DNA of 6,132 nucleotides from an uncultured Dyadobacter sp. Its GTDB lineage: Bacteria > Bacteroidota > Bacteroidia > Cytophagales > Spirosomataceae. The stretch spans positions 1 through 6,132 of the forward strand of contig CALGRQ010000165.1 in assembly GCA_937880795.1 (NCBI GenBank), given 5' to 3'. The stretch's first letter is position 1; each line of letters starts with the position of its first letter. The notes beneath the pieces were generated by a model. That model had not been told where the DNA came from and did no database searches. It was given only the letters and a program-made list of their open reading frames with translations. Both the position numbers and the translations under genes were made by a program. Shown here one piece after another: positions 1 through 6,132 of this stretch.

Positions 1-1538
1 GACAGGCCACAGATGAGATTGGCACCCTCATTAAGATCGAAGCTTCTGAAATCAAGACGCAGGAGGCCATTGCATGCATTCCGGGAACTAGCTTTTCCGT
101 CAAAAATTTATTTTTTAACGTTCCTGCTCGTAGAAATTTTCTAAAATCCAATGCCGTAGAAATGCGTCATGTATTGGATGAGTTCCAGCGCATCGCTCTC
201 GCGCATCCTGACGTAGCATTGAGCCTACATCATAACGATACCGAGGTTTTCAATTTGCTCTCGGGCAAGTTGGTTCGCCGTATCATTGACATATATGGAA
301 AAAGTTATCGGGAACAGCTCGCTTTTTGCCAGGAGGATACTTCCTATATCACCGTTCGCGGCTATATAGGTAAGCCAGAGTTTGCTCGCAAAACACGCGG
401 AGAACAGTTCTTCTTTGTCAATAACCGCTATATCAAGCATAGCTATATGCATCATGCGGTAACCAGTGCTTTTGATGGTACCATTCCCGAAGGTAACCAT
501 CCTTTCTACGTTCTTTTTATCGAGATTGACCCGGCGCATATCGACATCAATATTCATCCTACGAAAACGGAGATCAAATTTGACGATGAACGCTCTGTAT
601 ATGCCATCATTATGGCTGCCGTAAAAAAGGCAGTAGGGGTATATAACCTATCACAATCTATTGACTTTGAAGAAAATATTAATTTTTTAAGTCCGGCACC
701 TTCCGAAACTAGTCCGAGTATTGCACCGCGTACGGTGATGCCAGACTGGGCTGCACAATCTAAAAAAACGGAGTCGGGTCGTTCCAAATCCAATCTGACG
801 AGCTGGAATAAACTTTTTGAAGGTTTACAAAATACCGAGGACAGAACCCGTGAACTCGCTGCATTCGAGACCAACACGATTTCGTCCTCTTCCTCAAGGC
901 CCCAGGAGCAAGCCATGACCGTGGCCAGCAAGGTAAACAGGATGGCTTCTGAAACCATTGCAGCACCCGAAAGTGATGCCGTAACATTCCAGCTCCACAA
1001 TCGGTACATTCTGTCTCAGGTGAAAGACGGGATTATGCTAATTGATCAAAAGGCGGCATACGAACGGATCCTATACGAGCGGTACCGAAAAATGCTTACC
1101 AACCGGAATGGAGCGTGTCAACAATTGTTGTTTCCAAAAACAATTCGCCTGACGCATTCAGACATGCAGCTGGTTCATGAAACAAAGAAAGAAATCCGAA
1201 GCCTCGGGTTTGAGTTTGATGAATTTGGAGCCAATGAACTCATCATACGTGGTATTCCCGCGGATTTGCCCGAGGAAAGTGAACAAGACCTGTTTGAAGA
1301 GCTTATTGAACAGTTAAAACAAAGTTATTCTGATCTTAAACTGAATAAACCAGAAAGCCTTTCCAGATCCCTTGCCAGGAGGTTTTCGATACGCTATGCG
1401 GTAAAATTATCCCTTATGGAAATACATACGCTCATAGATCAACTGTTTGCATCCACCGATCCCAACCGGACACCTAATGGGGATCCAATTATCGTACTAT
1501 TAACGATGGATAAGCTGAGCAGTATTTTTAAGGGCTAG
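1..1538 (+). CDS. mutL: DNA mismatch repair protein MutL, 5'-truncated by the window edge
   Basis: MutL is the ATP-driven dimer that connects MutS mismatch recognition to downstream strand incision and removal. The reading frame is open from base 3 (first full codon) and 511 residues are visible; roughly the first 120, with the main ATP-binding motifs, lie upstream. Seen in the visible part: the GTSFSV...LFFNVPARRNFLK segment of the GHKL ATPase domain (about residues 28-48), the NNRYIK segment, and HPTKTEIKF with the conserved ATP-contacting lysine at residue 188. A Ser-rich, low-conservation linker spans about residues 220-325, followed by the C-terminal dimerisation domain. QQLLFP (373-378) matches the beta-clamp-binding motif of MutL proteins. 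The endonuclease motif is degenerate (DQKAAYERILYE, 348-359, Lys replacing His), and the later CPHGRP-type motif reads TPNGDP (490-495). The ATG at 162 is internal, because conserved MutL sequence continues upstream of it. It probably leads an operon with the two rhomboid genes. Confidence 0.96.
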   Translation, partial: QATDEIGTLIKIEASEIKTQEAIACIPGTSFSVKNLFFNVPARRNFLKSNAVEMRHVLDEFQRIALAHPDVALSLHHNDTEVFNLLSGKLVRRIIDIYGKSYREQLAFCQEDTSYITVRGYIGKPEFARKTRGEQFFFVNNRYIKHSYMHHAVTSAFDGTIPEGNHPFYVLFIEIDPAHIDINIHPTKTEIKFDDERSVYAIIMAAVKKAVGVYNLSQSIDFEENINFLSPAPSETSPSIAPRTVMPDWAAQSKKTESGRSKSNLTSWNKLFEGLQNTEDRTRELAAFETNTISSSSSRPQEQAMTVASKVNRMASETIAAPESDAVTFQLHNRYILSQVKDGIMLIDQKAAYERILYERYRKMLTNRNGACQQLLFPKTIRLTHSDMQLVHETKKEIRSLGFEFDEFGANELIIRGIPADLPEESEQDLFEELIEQLKQSYSDLKLNKPESLSRSLARRFSIRYAVKLSLMEIHTLIDQLFASTDPNRTPNGDPIIVLLTMDKLSSIFKG

Positions 1539-1597
1539 GTAAACAAAAACAGAACGAAAAAAGTTATATACGAAAATCCACCGATACTAATTTTAAT

Positions 1598-2383
1598 ATG
1601 CTAGCAATTACCCCTACGGTAAGAAACTTACTGATTCTGAATATTGCTTTTTACATGATTGATAAATTGGTTCTGAGCCTCTCCAACGGGTTTGCATTGA
1701 TGCCTTTGCTTTCCCCTTCTTTCATGCCGTATCAATTCGTAACCTACATGTTCCTGCATGCCGATGTAGGGCATTTGTTTAGCAATATGTTTGGACTATT
1801 CATGTTTGGTCCACTTTTGGAACGCATGTGGGGTTCTCAAAAATTTCTCTTTTTCTATTTTTTCACGGGTATAGGAGCCGGGCTATTGTTTTCTGGTATC
1901 GGTTATTTTGAAAACGTTCAGCTGAGAAACGCTGTTGAACTTTATATACAATCTCCATCGCCAGATGCTCTTGCCGACTTTTTCAGCAGACACGCCAAAG
2001 GTTTGTACGATGCCAATTTGAGCTTTCTAAATAAATTTGAAGGGGATCCGACCAACATAACTTACATCAAAGAAAGTGCCGACTTCGTTACGAACTGGCT
2101 TAATAGAGAAATAAATATCCCCATGGTTGGAGCTTCTGGGGCCATTTTTGGTATTCTGATGGCATTTGGGCTGTTATTCCCTAACACAGAGCTCTTTATG
2201 CTCTTTATACCTTTCCCTATAAAGGCTAAGTATTTTGTTACTTTTTACGGATTATTCGAATTATATTCAGGCATAAAAAATGCTCAGTCTGATAACGTTG
2301 CACACTTTGCCCACGTTGGAGGAATGCTATTTGCATATATACTCTTACGCTACTGGCGTACCAAGAAAACAAACTTCTATTAA
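1598..2383 (+). CDS. Rhomboid family intramembrane serine protease with a long loop insertion
   Basis: A polytopic membrane protein of 261 residues that should cleave membrane proteins within or next to their transmembrane helices. All rhomboid hallmarks are present. HADVGHLFSN gives the oxyanion-side residues His54, His59 and Asn63 in helix 2. GASG carries the nucleophile Ser180 at the start of helix 4. AHVGG carries the catalytic His239 in helix 6, matching the family's AHxxG. Hydrophobic segments lie near residues 9-28, 48-72, 82-103, 178-195, 200-223 and 235-250, consistent with the basic six-helix bacterial form. Residues 104-173 form a polar insertion between helices 3 and 4, where GlpG has a short loop; by GlpG topology it would face the periplasm. 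The ATG at 1598 is preceded by AT-rich sequence without a Shine-Dalgarno, as is common in Bacteroidota, and gives the expected short N-terminus. It lies 59 bases after mutL and 3 before the next gene. The substrate is unknown. Confidence 0.93.
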   Translation: MLAITPTVRNLLILNIAFYMIDKLVLSLSNGFALMPLLSPSFMPYQFVTYMFLHADVGHLFSNMFGLFMFGPLLERMWGSQKFLFFYFFTGIGAGLLFSGIGYFENVQLRNAVELYIQSPSPDALADFFSRHAKGLYDANLSFLNKFEGDPTNITYIKESADFVTNWLNREINIPMVGASGAIFGILMAFGLLFPNTELFMLFIPFPIKAKYFVTFYGLFELYSGIKNAQSDNVAHFAHVGGMLFAYILLRYWRTKKTNFY

Positions 2384-2386
2384 TCA

Positions 2387-3304
2387 ATGAGCAATATTAT
2401 AGACGACATTAAAAGGGAGTTCGCCAAATCAGAGAATTCGCTGGTCAAAATCATTTTGATCAATGCGGCTGTTTTTTTAATTCTATTGGTTGCCAAGATC
2501 ATCCTTACACTATCTCAGTCGGCCGGAATTTATGCCTGGATCTTGAATTTACTCCAGCTTCCAGCCTCCACAACCGAGTTGGCGTACCGCCCATGGACAC
2601 TAATTACCTATTTTTTCACCCATGATGATATCTTTCACATCCTCTTCAACATGCTTTTCCTGTATTGGTTTGGCAAGTTGGTAGACGAATATTTGGGTGC
2701 CAAGCGAGTTATAGCATTGTACATGCTCGGAGGTATATTTGGTGGCCTTATTTACATCGTTATATATAATCTTTTACCGTACTTCCAGCCACATCTGGCT
2801 CAATCCAGAATGCTAGGCGCTTCGGCAGCGGCATTTGCCGTGGCAGTGGGCGCTTCTACATTGCTACCCAATTATACTTTTAATCTGATTTTTTTAGGAC
2901 CTGTCCGGATAAAATTTATTGCACTGTTTTATATTATTTTATCCTTGGCACAAACAGTAGGTCCTAACGCAGGCGGTAACCTGGCGCATTTGGGTGGCGC
3001 ATTGGTGGGATACTTTTTCATCAAATTGTTGCAGAATGGCACCGACATGGGTAAACCTATTTATAGCATTATGAACGGCTGGAAACGCCTTTTCAGAAAG
3101 AGACCTGCCATGCAGGTTACTTATCGTGAAAAGCAAGTATATCGGAGTACAAAAGTTTATTCATCTGCTGCGTCCTCAGCTCCTGTTGAAGTGCCTGATC
3201 AAAGAGAAATTGACTCTATTTTGGATAAAATATCTAAATCAGGATACGAAAGTCTAACCAAAGAAGAAAAACAAAAACTGTTCAAAGCAAGCCAACAAAA
3301 ATAA
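2387..3304 (+). CDS. Second rhomboid family intramembrane serine protease, with a C-terminal cytoplasmic tail
   Basis: A 305-residue membrane protein, again with a complete rhomboid active site. HDDIFHILFN supplies His79, His84 and Asn88. GASA supplies the nucleophile Ser146, with Ala in place of the second Gly of GxSG. AHLGG supplies His201. Helices lie near residues 20-43, 70-97, 106-129, 144-161, 165-190 and 198-215. A polar N-terminus (1-19) precedes helix 1. A basic tail of about 90 residues follows helix 6 and ends in a charged, probably helical segment (DQREIDSILDKISKSGYESL and onward, 271-305). I recall this kind of tail as a small conserved domain of unknown function on Bacteroidota rhomboids, but I cannot verify that here. 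The start lies 3 bases after the upstream stop, so the two genes are almost certainly translated from one mRNA. The two rhomboids are clearly different in sequence, so this is not a recent duplication. The substrate is unknown. Confidence 0.93.
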   Translation: MSNIIDDIKREFAKSENSLVKIILINAAVFLILLVAKIILTLSQSAGIYAWILNLLQLPASTTELAYRPWTLITYFFTHDDIFHILFNMLFLYWFGKLVDEYLGAKRVIALYMLGGIFGGLIYIVIYNLLPYFQPHLAQSRMLGASAAAFAVAVGASTLLPNYTFNLIFLGPVRIKFIALFYIILSLAQTVGPNAGGNLAHLGGALVGYFFIKLLQNGTDMGKPIYSIMNGWKRLFRKRPAMQVTYREKQVYRSTKVYSSAASSAPVEVPDQREIDSILDKISKSGYESLTKEEKQKLFKASQQK

Positions 3305-3312
3305 AAATCAAA

Positions 3313-3337
3313 TTGATTACCTATTTGATTAATTTTG
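3313..3337 (+). promoter_or_regulatory. Candidate Bacteroidota-type promoter for dxs
   Basis: TAATTTTG at 3330-3337 is an exact match to the -7 consensus TAnnTTTG recognised by the primary sigma factor of Bacteroidota. A TTG at 3313-3315 could be the -33 element, but its 14-base spacing is shorter than the usual 19-21, so that half is weak. Transcription would start near 3342-3345, giving a leader of about 50 bases before the dxs ATG. The position in the gap between rhomboid and dxs supports independent transcription of dxs. Confidence 0.5.
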
Positions 3338-3341
3338 TGCA

Positions 3342-3372
3342 GGTTTTGAGATTATAGGTATCTCTCAAAACC
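3342..3372 (+). promoter_or_regulatory. Perfect 10-bp inverted repeat (hairpin) in the dxs leader
   Basis: Left arm GGTTTTGAGA (3342-3351) and right arm TCTCAAAACC (3363-3372) are exact reverse complements around an 11-base loop. The hairpin begins about where the predicted dxs transcript would begin and ends 20 bases before the ATG. No T-tract follows (AATATATAATAG), so it is a poor intrinsic terminator for the rhomboid genes. More likely it is a 5' stabilising or regulatory RNA structure, or a DNA operator. The inverted repeat is certain; the function is inferred. Confidence 0.6.
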
Positions 3373-3392
3373 AATATATAATAGTCTTGAAT

Positions 3393-5327
3393 ATGCTTAT
3401 AACACCAGGGAAACTGCTCGCTAAAATTAATTCACCGGAGGATTTACGAAAGTTAGATCGTTCACAACTTCCGCAGGTTTGTAATGAGTTGCGTCAGTTC
3501 ATCATTGATAATGTTTCCGTTTACGGTGGACATTTTGGTGCCAGTCTCGGTGTGGTAGAATTAAGTGTTGCACTTCATTATGTATTCAATACACCCGACG
3601 ATCAACTCGTTTGGGATGTAGGACACCAAGCCTACGGACATAAGATTTTAACAGGTAGACGGGATAATTTTCATACAAACCGTACGTATGGCGGGCTTTC
3701 AGGTTTTCCCAAGCGCAAAGAAAGTGTATATGATGCATTCGGTGTAGGGCACTCCTCTACATCTATATCCTCCGCACTAGGGATGGCCGTTGCATCTGCC
3801 CTGGATAAGCATTACCAACGTCAGCACATTGCTATAATTGGAGATGGCGCGATGACCGCCGGTATGGCATTTGAAGGCATGAATCATGCGGGTGCCACAG
3901 ATTCCAATATGTTGATTATCCTGAACGATAATTGCATGGCCATTGATCCTAATGTAGGTGCCTTAAAAGAATATTTAACCGACATCACCACCTCTAAGAC
4001 CTATAACAAGTTTAGAGACGATGTTTGGAATATGCTTGGTAAAATGAGCAATTTCGGCAAAAGCGCCCAGGAAATTGTTTCAAAGGTAGAAGGCGTTATG
4101 AAAACAGCCATTCTGCGTCAAAGCAATCTTTTTGAATCATTAGGTCTTCGCTATTTCGGCCCAATAGACGGAAACGATATTGGCCATTTAACCGAAGTTT
4201 TAAATGACTTGAAAGGAATACCAGGACCTAAGCTTTTGCATTGCCTCACAGTGAAGGGAAAAGGATATGGCCCTGCTGAAAAGGACCAAACGAAATGGCA
4301 TGCACCAGGTGTTTTTGATAAAATCACTGGTGAAATAAAAAAGAAAACCTACGATACTCCACAACCACCCAAATATCAGGATGTATTTGGACATACTCTC
4401 GTGGAACTGGCGGAGGTGAATCAGGATATCGTTGGTGTAACACCCGCTATGCCCTCTGGCTCATCGCTTAATATTATGATGGAAGCCATTCCTGATAGAG
4501 CATTTGATGTAGGTATTGCCGAACAGCACGCTGTAACTTTCTCAGCGGGGATGGCCACACAGGGTAAAGTTGTTTTTTGTAATATCTATTCCACATTTAT
4601 GCAGCGTGCATACGACCAGGTCGTGCACGATGTATGTATACAGGAGCTTCCTGTCGTTTTTTGCCTGGATAGAGCCGGCTTAGTAGGGGCTGATGGCCCA
4701 ACGCATCATGGAGTTTATGATATTGCCTATATGCGGTGTATTCCGAATATGGTTATAGCCTCACCGATGGATGAAAGAGAGCTCCGTAACATGATGTATA
4801 CTGCCCAGCTACCAAGTTTTCAGAGCGGTGGTGAGGCATTCACCATTCGTTATCCGCGTGGAAATGGTGTTATGCCTAATTGGCGGACTCCATTCCAAGA
4901 AGTAAAAATAGGCACAGGACGTAAGATTAAAGACGGATCCGACATTGCTATTTTAACACTTGGGCCCGTTGGTAACTTTGCCAGCAAAGCCACTGAAATA
5001 CTCGAATTGCAGGGGATTCATGCAGCGTTATACGATATGCGCTTTGTGAAACCGCTCGACGAAAAAATGCTACATGAAATTTTTACCACGTTTGAGCGAG
5101 TAATTACCGTTGAAGACGGATGCCTTCAAGGTGGGTTTGGAAGTGCTGTGCTGGAGTTCATGATTGACCATAATTATAATGCCCGCGTTAAAAGGCTTGG
5201 TATTGGTGATACAATTATTGAACATGGAGAGCCGTCAGACCTATATAAGGAATGTGGTATTGATACAAATGGTATTGTAAACGTTGTACTTGAACAGCTA
5301 AACAGCATGGCTCCTGTGGTACATTAG
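3393..5327 (+). CDS. dxs: 1-deoxy-D-xylulose-5-phosphate synthase
   Basis: A thiamine-diphosphate enzyme that condenses pyruvate with D-glyceraldehyde 3-phosphate, releasing CO2, to make DXP, the first step of the MEP pathway to isopentenyl diphosphate and an input to thiamine and pyridoxal synthesis. The 644-residue length is typical. Seen in order: GGHFGASLG with the conserved active-site His47; WDVGHQAYGHKILTGRR (74-90); the cofactor and Mg motif GDGAMTAG (150-157) ending in NDN (178-180); GIAEQHA with the catalytic Glu377; DRAGLVGADGPTHHG (426-440), which holds substrate-site residues; YPRGNG with Arg489; and the C-terminal transketolase domain from about 510. The ATG at 3393 gives MLITPGKLLAKI, the usual Dxs N-terminus. 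An in-frame TTG at 3387 would add only two residues and is less likely. No Shine-Dalgarno is visible. A promoter and hairpin lie upstream. The gene converges with the rRNA operon. Confidence 0.97.
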   Translation: MLITPGKLLAKINSPEDLRKLDRSQLPQVCNELRQFIIDNVSVYGGHFGASLGVVELSVALHYVFNTPDDQLVWDVGHQAYGHKILTGRRDNFHTNRTYGGLSGFPKRKESVYDAFGVGHSSTSISSALGMAVASALDKHYQRQHIAIIGDGAMTAGMAFEGMNHAGATDSNMLIILNDNCMAIDPNVGALKEYLTDITTSKTYNKFRDDVWNMLGKMSNFGKSAQEIVSKVEGVMKTAILRQSNLFESLGLRYFGPIDGNDIGHLTEVLNDLKGIPGPKLLHCLTVKGKGYGPAEKDQTKWHAPGVFDKITGEIKKKTYDTPQPPKYQDVFGHTLVELAEVNQDIVGVTPAMPSGSSLNIMMEAIPDRAFDVGIAEQHAVTFSAGMATQGKVVFCNIYSTFMQRAYDQVVHDVCIQELPVVFCLDRAGLVGADGPTHHGVYDIAYMRCIPNMVIASPMDERELRNMMYTAQLPSFQSGGEAFTIRYPRGNGVMPNWRTPFQEVKIGTGRKIKDGSDIAILTLGPVGNFASKATEILELQGIHAALYDMRFVKPLDEKMLHEIFTTFERVITVEDGCLQGGFGSAVLEFMIDHNYNARVKRLGIGDTIIEHGEPSDLYKECGIDTNGIVNVVLEQLNSMAPVVH

Positions 5328-5376
5328 GCACTACCTTAATTAAGCGCCTCAGACACTATAAAAAGACGCATATTAT

Positions 5377-5402
5377 GGATGCTAGTGAGTATACGAGCAT
5401 CC
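5377..5402 (+). terminator. Weak candidate terminator or 3'-end hairpin for dxs
   Basis: GGATGCT (5377-5383) and AGCATCC (5396-5402) are exact reverse complements with a 12-base loop, starting 49 bases after the dxs stop. No real T-tract follows (TTCCATTATCC), so it is not a textbook intrinsic terminator. It is the first appreciable hairpin after dxs and may mark or protect the mRNA 3' end. This is a tentative call. Confidence 0.25.
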
Positions 5403-5800
5403 TTCCATTATCCAATCGTTATATACCAACGTTAATTACTTATATTCACCAAAAGGTGGTATCCGTTACACTATCTAATGCCATATCAGATTCTCTCATT
5501 GGCAGCCTCCCACCCAATCCTATAAATTAAATATACGGCATTGACCAAAATCAATTTTTCTACAATTGATTCTAAGAGTGCAAGCCAACATCCTCGCTGA
5601 GCACACATGTGTTCTTTTATATATTACTGAGCTATGCTTCTACGCGTCGTAAATCGATTTAGCCTAAGCTATAATACAGTTTATTGCCCACATTATAACA
5701 TCTGCATTTTTGATACCACGAGAAGCTCGCATTTTACCTCTATAAGCTGGACCAAATCCAGCTCTTCTCTATATTATTTAATGGTTTAGATAAGGGATTG

Positions 5801-5840
5801 ATTAGAAAAGCCTATGAAGCCATTGTACCTTCTATAGGCT
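5801..5840 (-). terminator. Possible second, downstream terminator of the rRNA operon
   Basis: Arms AGCCTATGAAG (5809-5819) and CTTC-T-ATAGGCT (5829-5840) pair over 11 bp with a single bulged T at 5833 and a 9-base loop. Read on the minus strand, the stem is followed by TTTTCTAAT; read on the plus strand, no T-tract follows. The orientation therefore fits a back-up terminator for the leftward rRNA transcript, about 80 bases beyond the main one. The structure is seen; the function is inferred. Confidence 0.4.
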
Positions 5841-5910
5841 GATAGAGCGTTAATATACTACTAGGAACTGGCTGTACGAAGCTGATACCTATTTCCCAAC
5901 AGCGGTCATA

Positions 5911-5951
5911 ACACAAAAAACCCCGATCTACTTTCCAGTAAATCGGGGTTT
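5911..5951 (-). terminator. Intrinsic terminator of the rRNA operon
   Basis: On the minus strand, AAACCCCGAT and ATCGGGGTTT form a perfect 10-bp stem (5942-5951 with 5918-5927). After one mismatch the stem continues with 4 more bp closing on a GGAA loop. The stem runs directly into six Ts (5920-5915 on the complement). It begins 9 bases after the 5S 3' end, the expected place for the end of an rRNA transcript. On the plus strand only three Ts follow the stem, so action against dxs read-through would be weaker. Confidence 0.88.
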
Positions 5952-5960
5952 AATAGTATT

Positions 5961-6069
5961 GTGGCGGCTACCTACTTTACCGGGTTTGATCCAAGTATCA
6001 TCGGCGGTTCTGGGCTTAACTTCTCTGTTCGGGATGGGAAGAGGTGAACACCAGGCCAATAGCCACCAA
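5961..6069 (-). rRNA. rrf: 5S ribosomal RNA
   Basis: 5S rRNA is part of the central protuberance of the large ribosomal subunit. The minus strand carries the conserved core CCCGAACAGAGAAGTTAAGC (complement of about 6014-6033), followed by CCGATGATACT and GTAGG as in bacterial 5S. The terminal helix I is visible: TGGTGGCTA at the 5' end (6068-6060) pairs with TAGCCGCCA at the 3' end (5970-5962), with one G-U pair. The length of about 109 bases suits the Bacteroidota. Ends are placed from this helix and may be off by a few bases. A strong terminator follows, making this the last gene of an rRNA operon that extends beyond the right edge. Confidence 0.95.
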
Positions 6070-6132
6070 CAAGGTCGTTTGTTGGTCATTCAACAATTTC
6101 TTTGAGTTCTATTCTTCGCTTGGTTATCGCTA
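6070..6132 (-). other. Part of the 23S-5S internal transcribed spacer
   Basis: These 63 bases precede the 5S on the minus strand and match no mature rRNA or tRNA I recognise, so they are probably precursor spacer, with 23S beyond the window edge. An 8-bp inverted repeat (ACCAACAA at 6065-6072, TTGTTGGT at 6079-6086, 6-base loop) overlaps the 5' end of 5S and could be a processing structure. I cannot rule out that the outermost bases belong to the 23S 3' end. Confidence 0.6.

Larger units (their letters stand above)
5328..5910. other. Gene-free region of about 580 bases between dxs and the rRNA operon
   Basis: No credible coding region, tRNA or mobile element was found on either strand. The stretch is AT-rich, with frequent stops in all frames inspected. 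It contains several short inverted repeats. CTTAATTAAG (5335-5344) is a palindrome. A 7-bp hairpin lies at 5377-5402. An 8-bp AT-rich hairpin with arms AATCAATT and AATTGATT lies at 5549-5571. ACACATGTGT (5603-5612) is a palindrome. A 7-bp hairpin with arms AGCTGGA and TCCAGCT lies at 5745-5763. A longer interrupted hairpin lies at 5809-5840. Because flanking transcription converges here, some of these probably serve as transcript 3' ends. Confidence 0.6.

Noticed and set aside
162..164. ATG as the start of mutL
   Set aside because: The frame stays open to the left edge and the upstream codons encode conserved MutL sequence (GTSFSV, NVPARRNF), so the true start lies outside the window.
225..1009. 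Open frames on the minus strand opposite mutL
   Set aside because: They lie entirely antisense to well-conserved MutL coding sequence, their products resemble no family I know, and no promoter or start signal supports them.
1588..1595. TAATTTTA as a -7 promoter element for the first rhomboid gene
   Set aside because: It misses the terminal G of TAnnTTTG and lies only 2 bases before the ATG, leaving no room for a leader.
2939..3136. Minus-strand open frame opposite the second rhomboid gene
   Set aside because: It is antisense to conserved rhomboid sequence including the catalytic His, with no recognisable product.
3387..3389. In-frame TTG as the dxs start
   Set aside because: It adds only two residues before an ATG that gives the standard Dxs N-terminus, and no ribosome binding site favours it.
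4200..4394. Minus-strand open frame opposite dxs, encoding a hydrophobic peptide
   Set aside because: It is antisense to the Dxs coding region; its hydrophobicity is a typical by-product of complementing charged codons.
5603..5612. ACACATGTGT palindrome as a regulator binding site
   Set aside because: It lies in a gene-free gap far from any start. A single short palindrome in AT-rich DNA can arise by chance, so no regulatory feature is claimed.
5328..5910. tRNA gene, CRISPR array or insertion sequence in the gap before the rRNA operon
   Set aside because: No T-loop or anticodon-arm pattern, no regularly spaced repeats, and no paired terminal repeats with a transposase frame were found on either strand.

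Overview
The window looks like a chromosomal housekeeping region of a Bacteroidota bacterium, most likely of the Sphingobacteriales (Sphingobacterium or Pedobacter relatives). The evidence is moderately AT-rich DNA, translation starts without a clear AGGAGG-type Shine-Dalgarno, a promoter element of the Bacteroidota TAnnTTTG type, and the character of the MutL, rhomboid, Dxs and 5S rRNA sequences. The taxonomic call rests on family resemblance from memory, not on a search.

Layout. Bases 1-1538 hold the 3' four-fifths of mutL (mismatch repair), whose start lies left of the window. After 59 bases come two consecutive rhomboid intramembrane serine protease genes (1598-2383 and 2387-3304), separated by only 3 bases and both with complete catalytic residues. 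No terminator or convincing promoter is visible from mutL to the second rhomboid gene, so the three are probably co-transcribed. An 88-base gap then carries a candidate promoter and a perfect 10-bp hairpin in front of dxs (3393-5327), which encodes the first enzyme of the MEP isoprenoid pathway. From 5328 to about 5910 no convincing gene was found, only several inverted repeats. The right edge holds the 3' end of an rRNA operon on the minus strand: a strong intrinsic terminator (5911-5951), the 5S rRNA (about 5961-6069), and part of the spacer leading back to a 23S gene outside the window. dxs and the rRNA operon therefore converge on the gene-free gap.

How the genes relate. MutL links mismatch recognition to strand processing. 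The rhomboids cut membrane proteins within or next to their transmembrane segments. Dxs feeds isoprenoid (quinone, undecaprenyl carrier) synthesis. No functional link between them is evident beyond gene order.

No previously undescribed system is evident. The points most worth a second look are the hairpin at the start of the predicted dxs transcript, the eroded endonuclease motifs of MutL, the 70-residue extracytoplasmic insertion just before the catalytic serine of the first rhomboid, and a possible second terminator for the rRNA operon.
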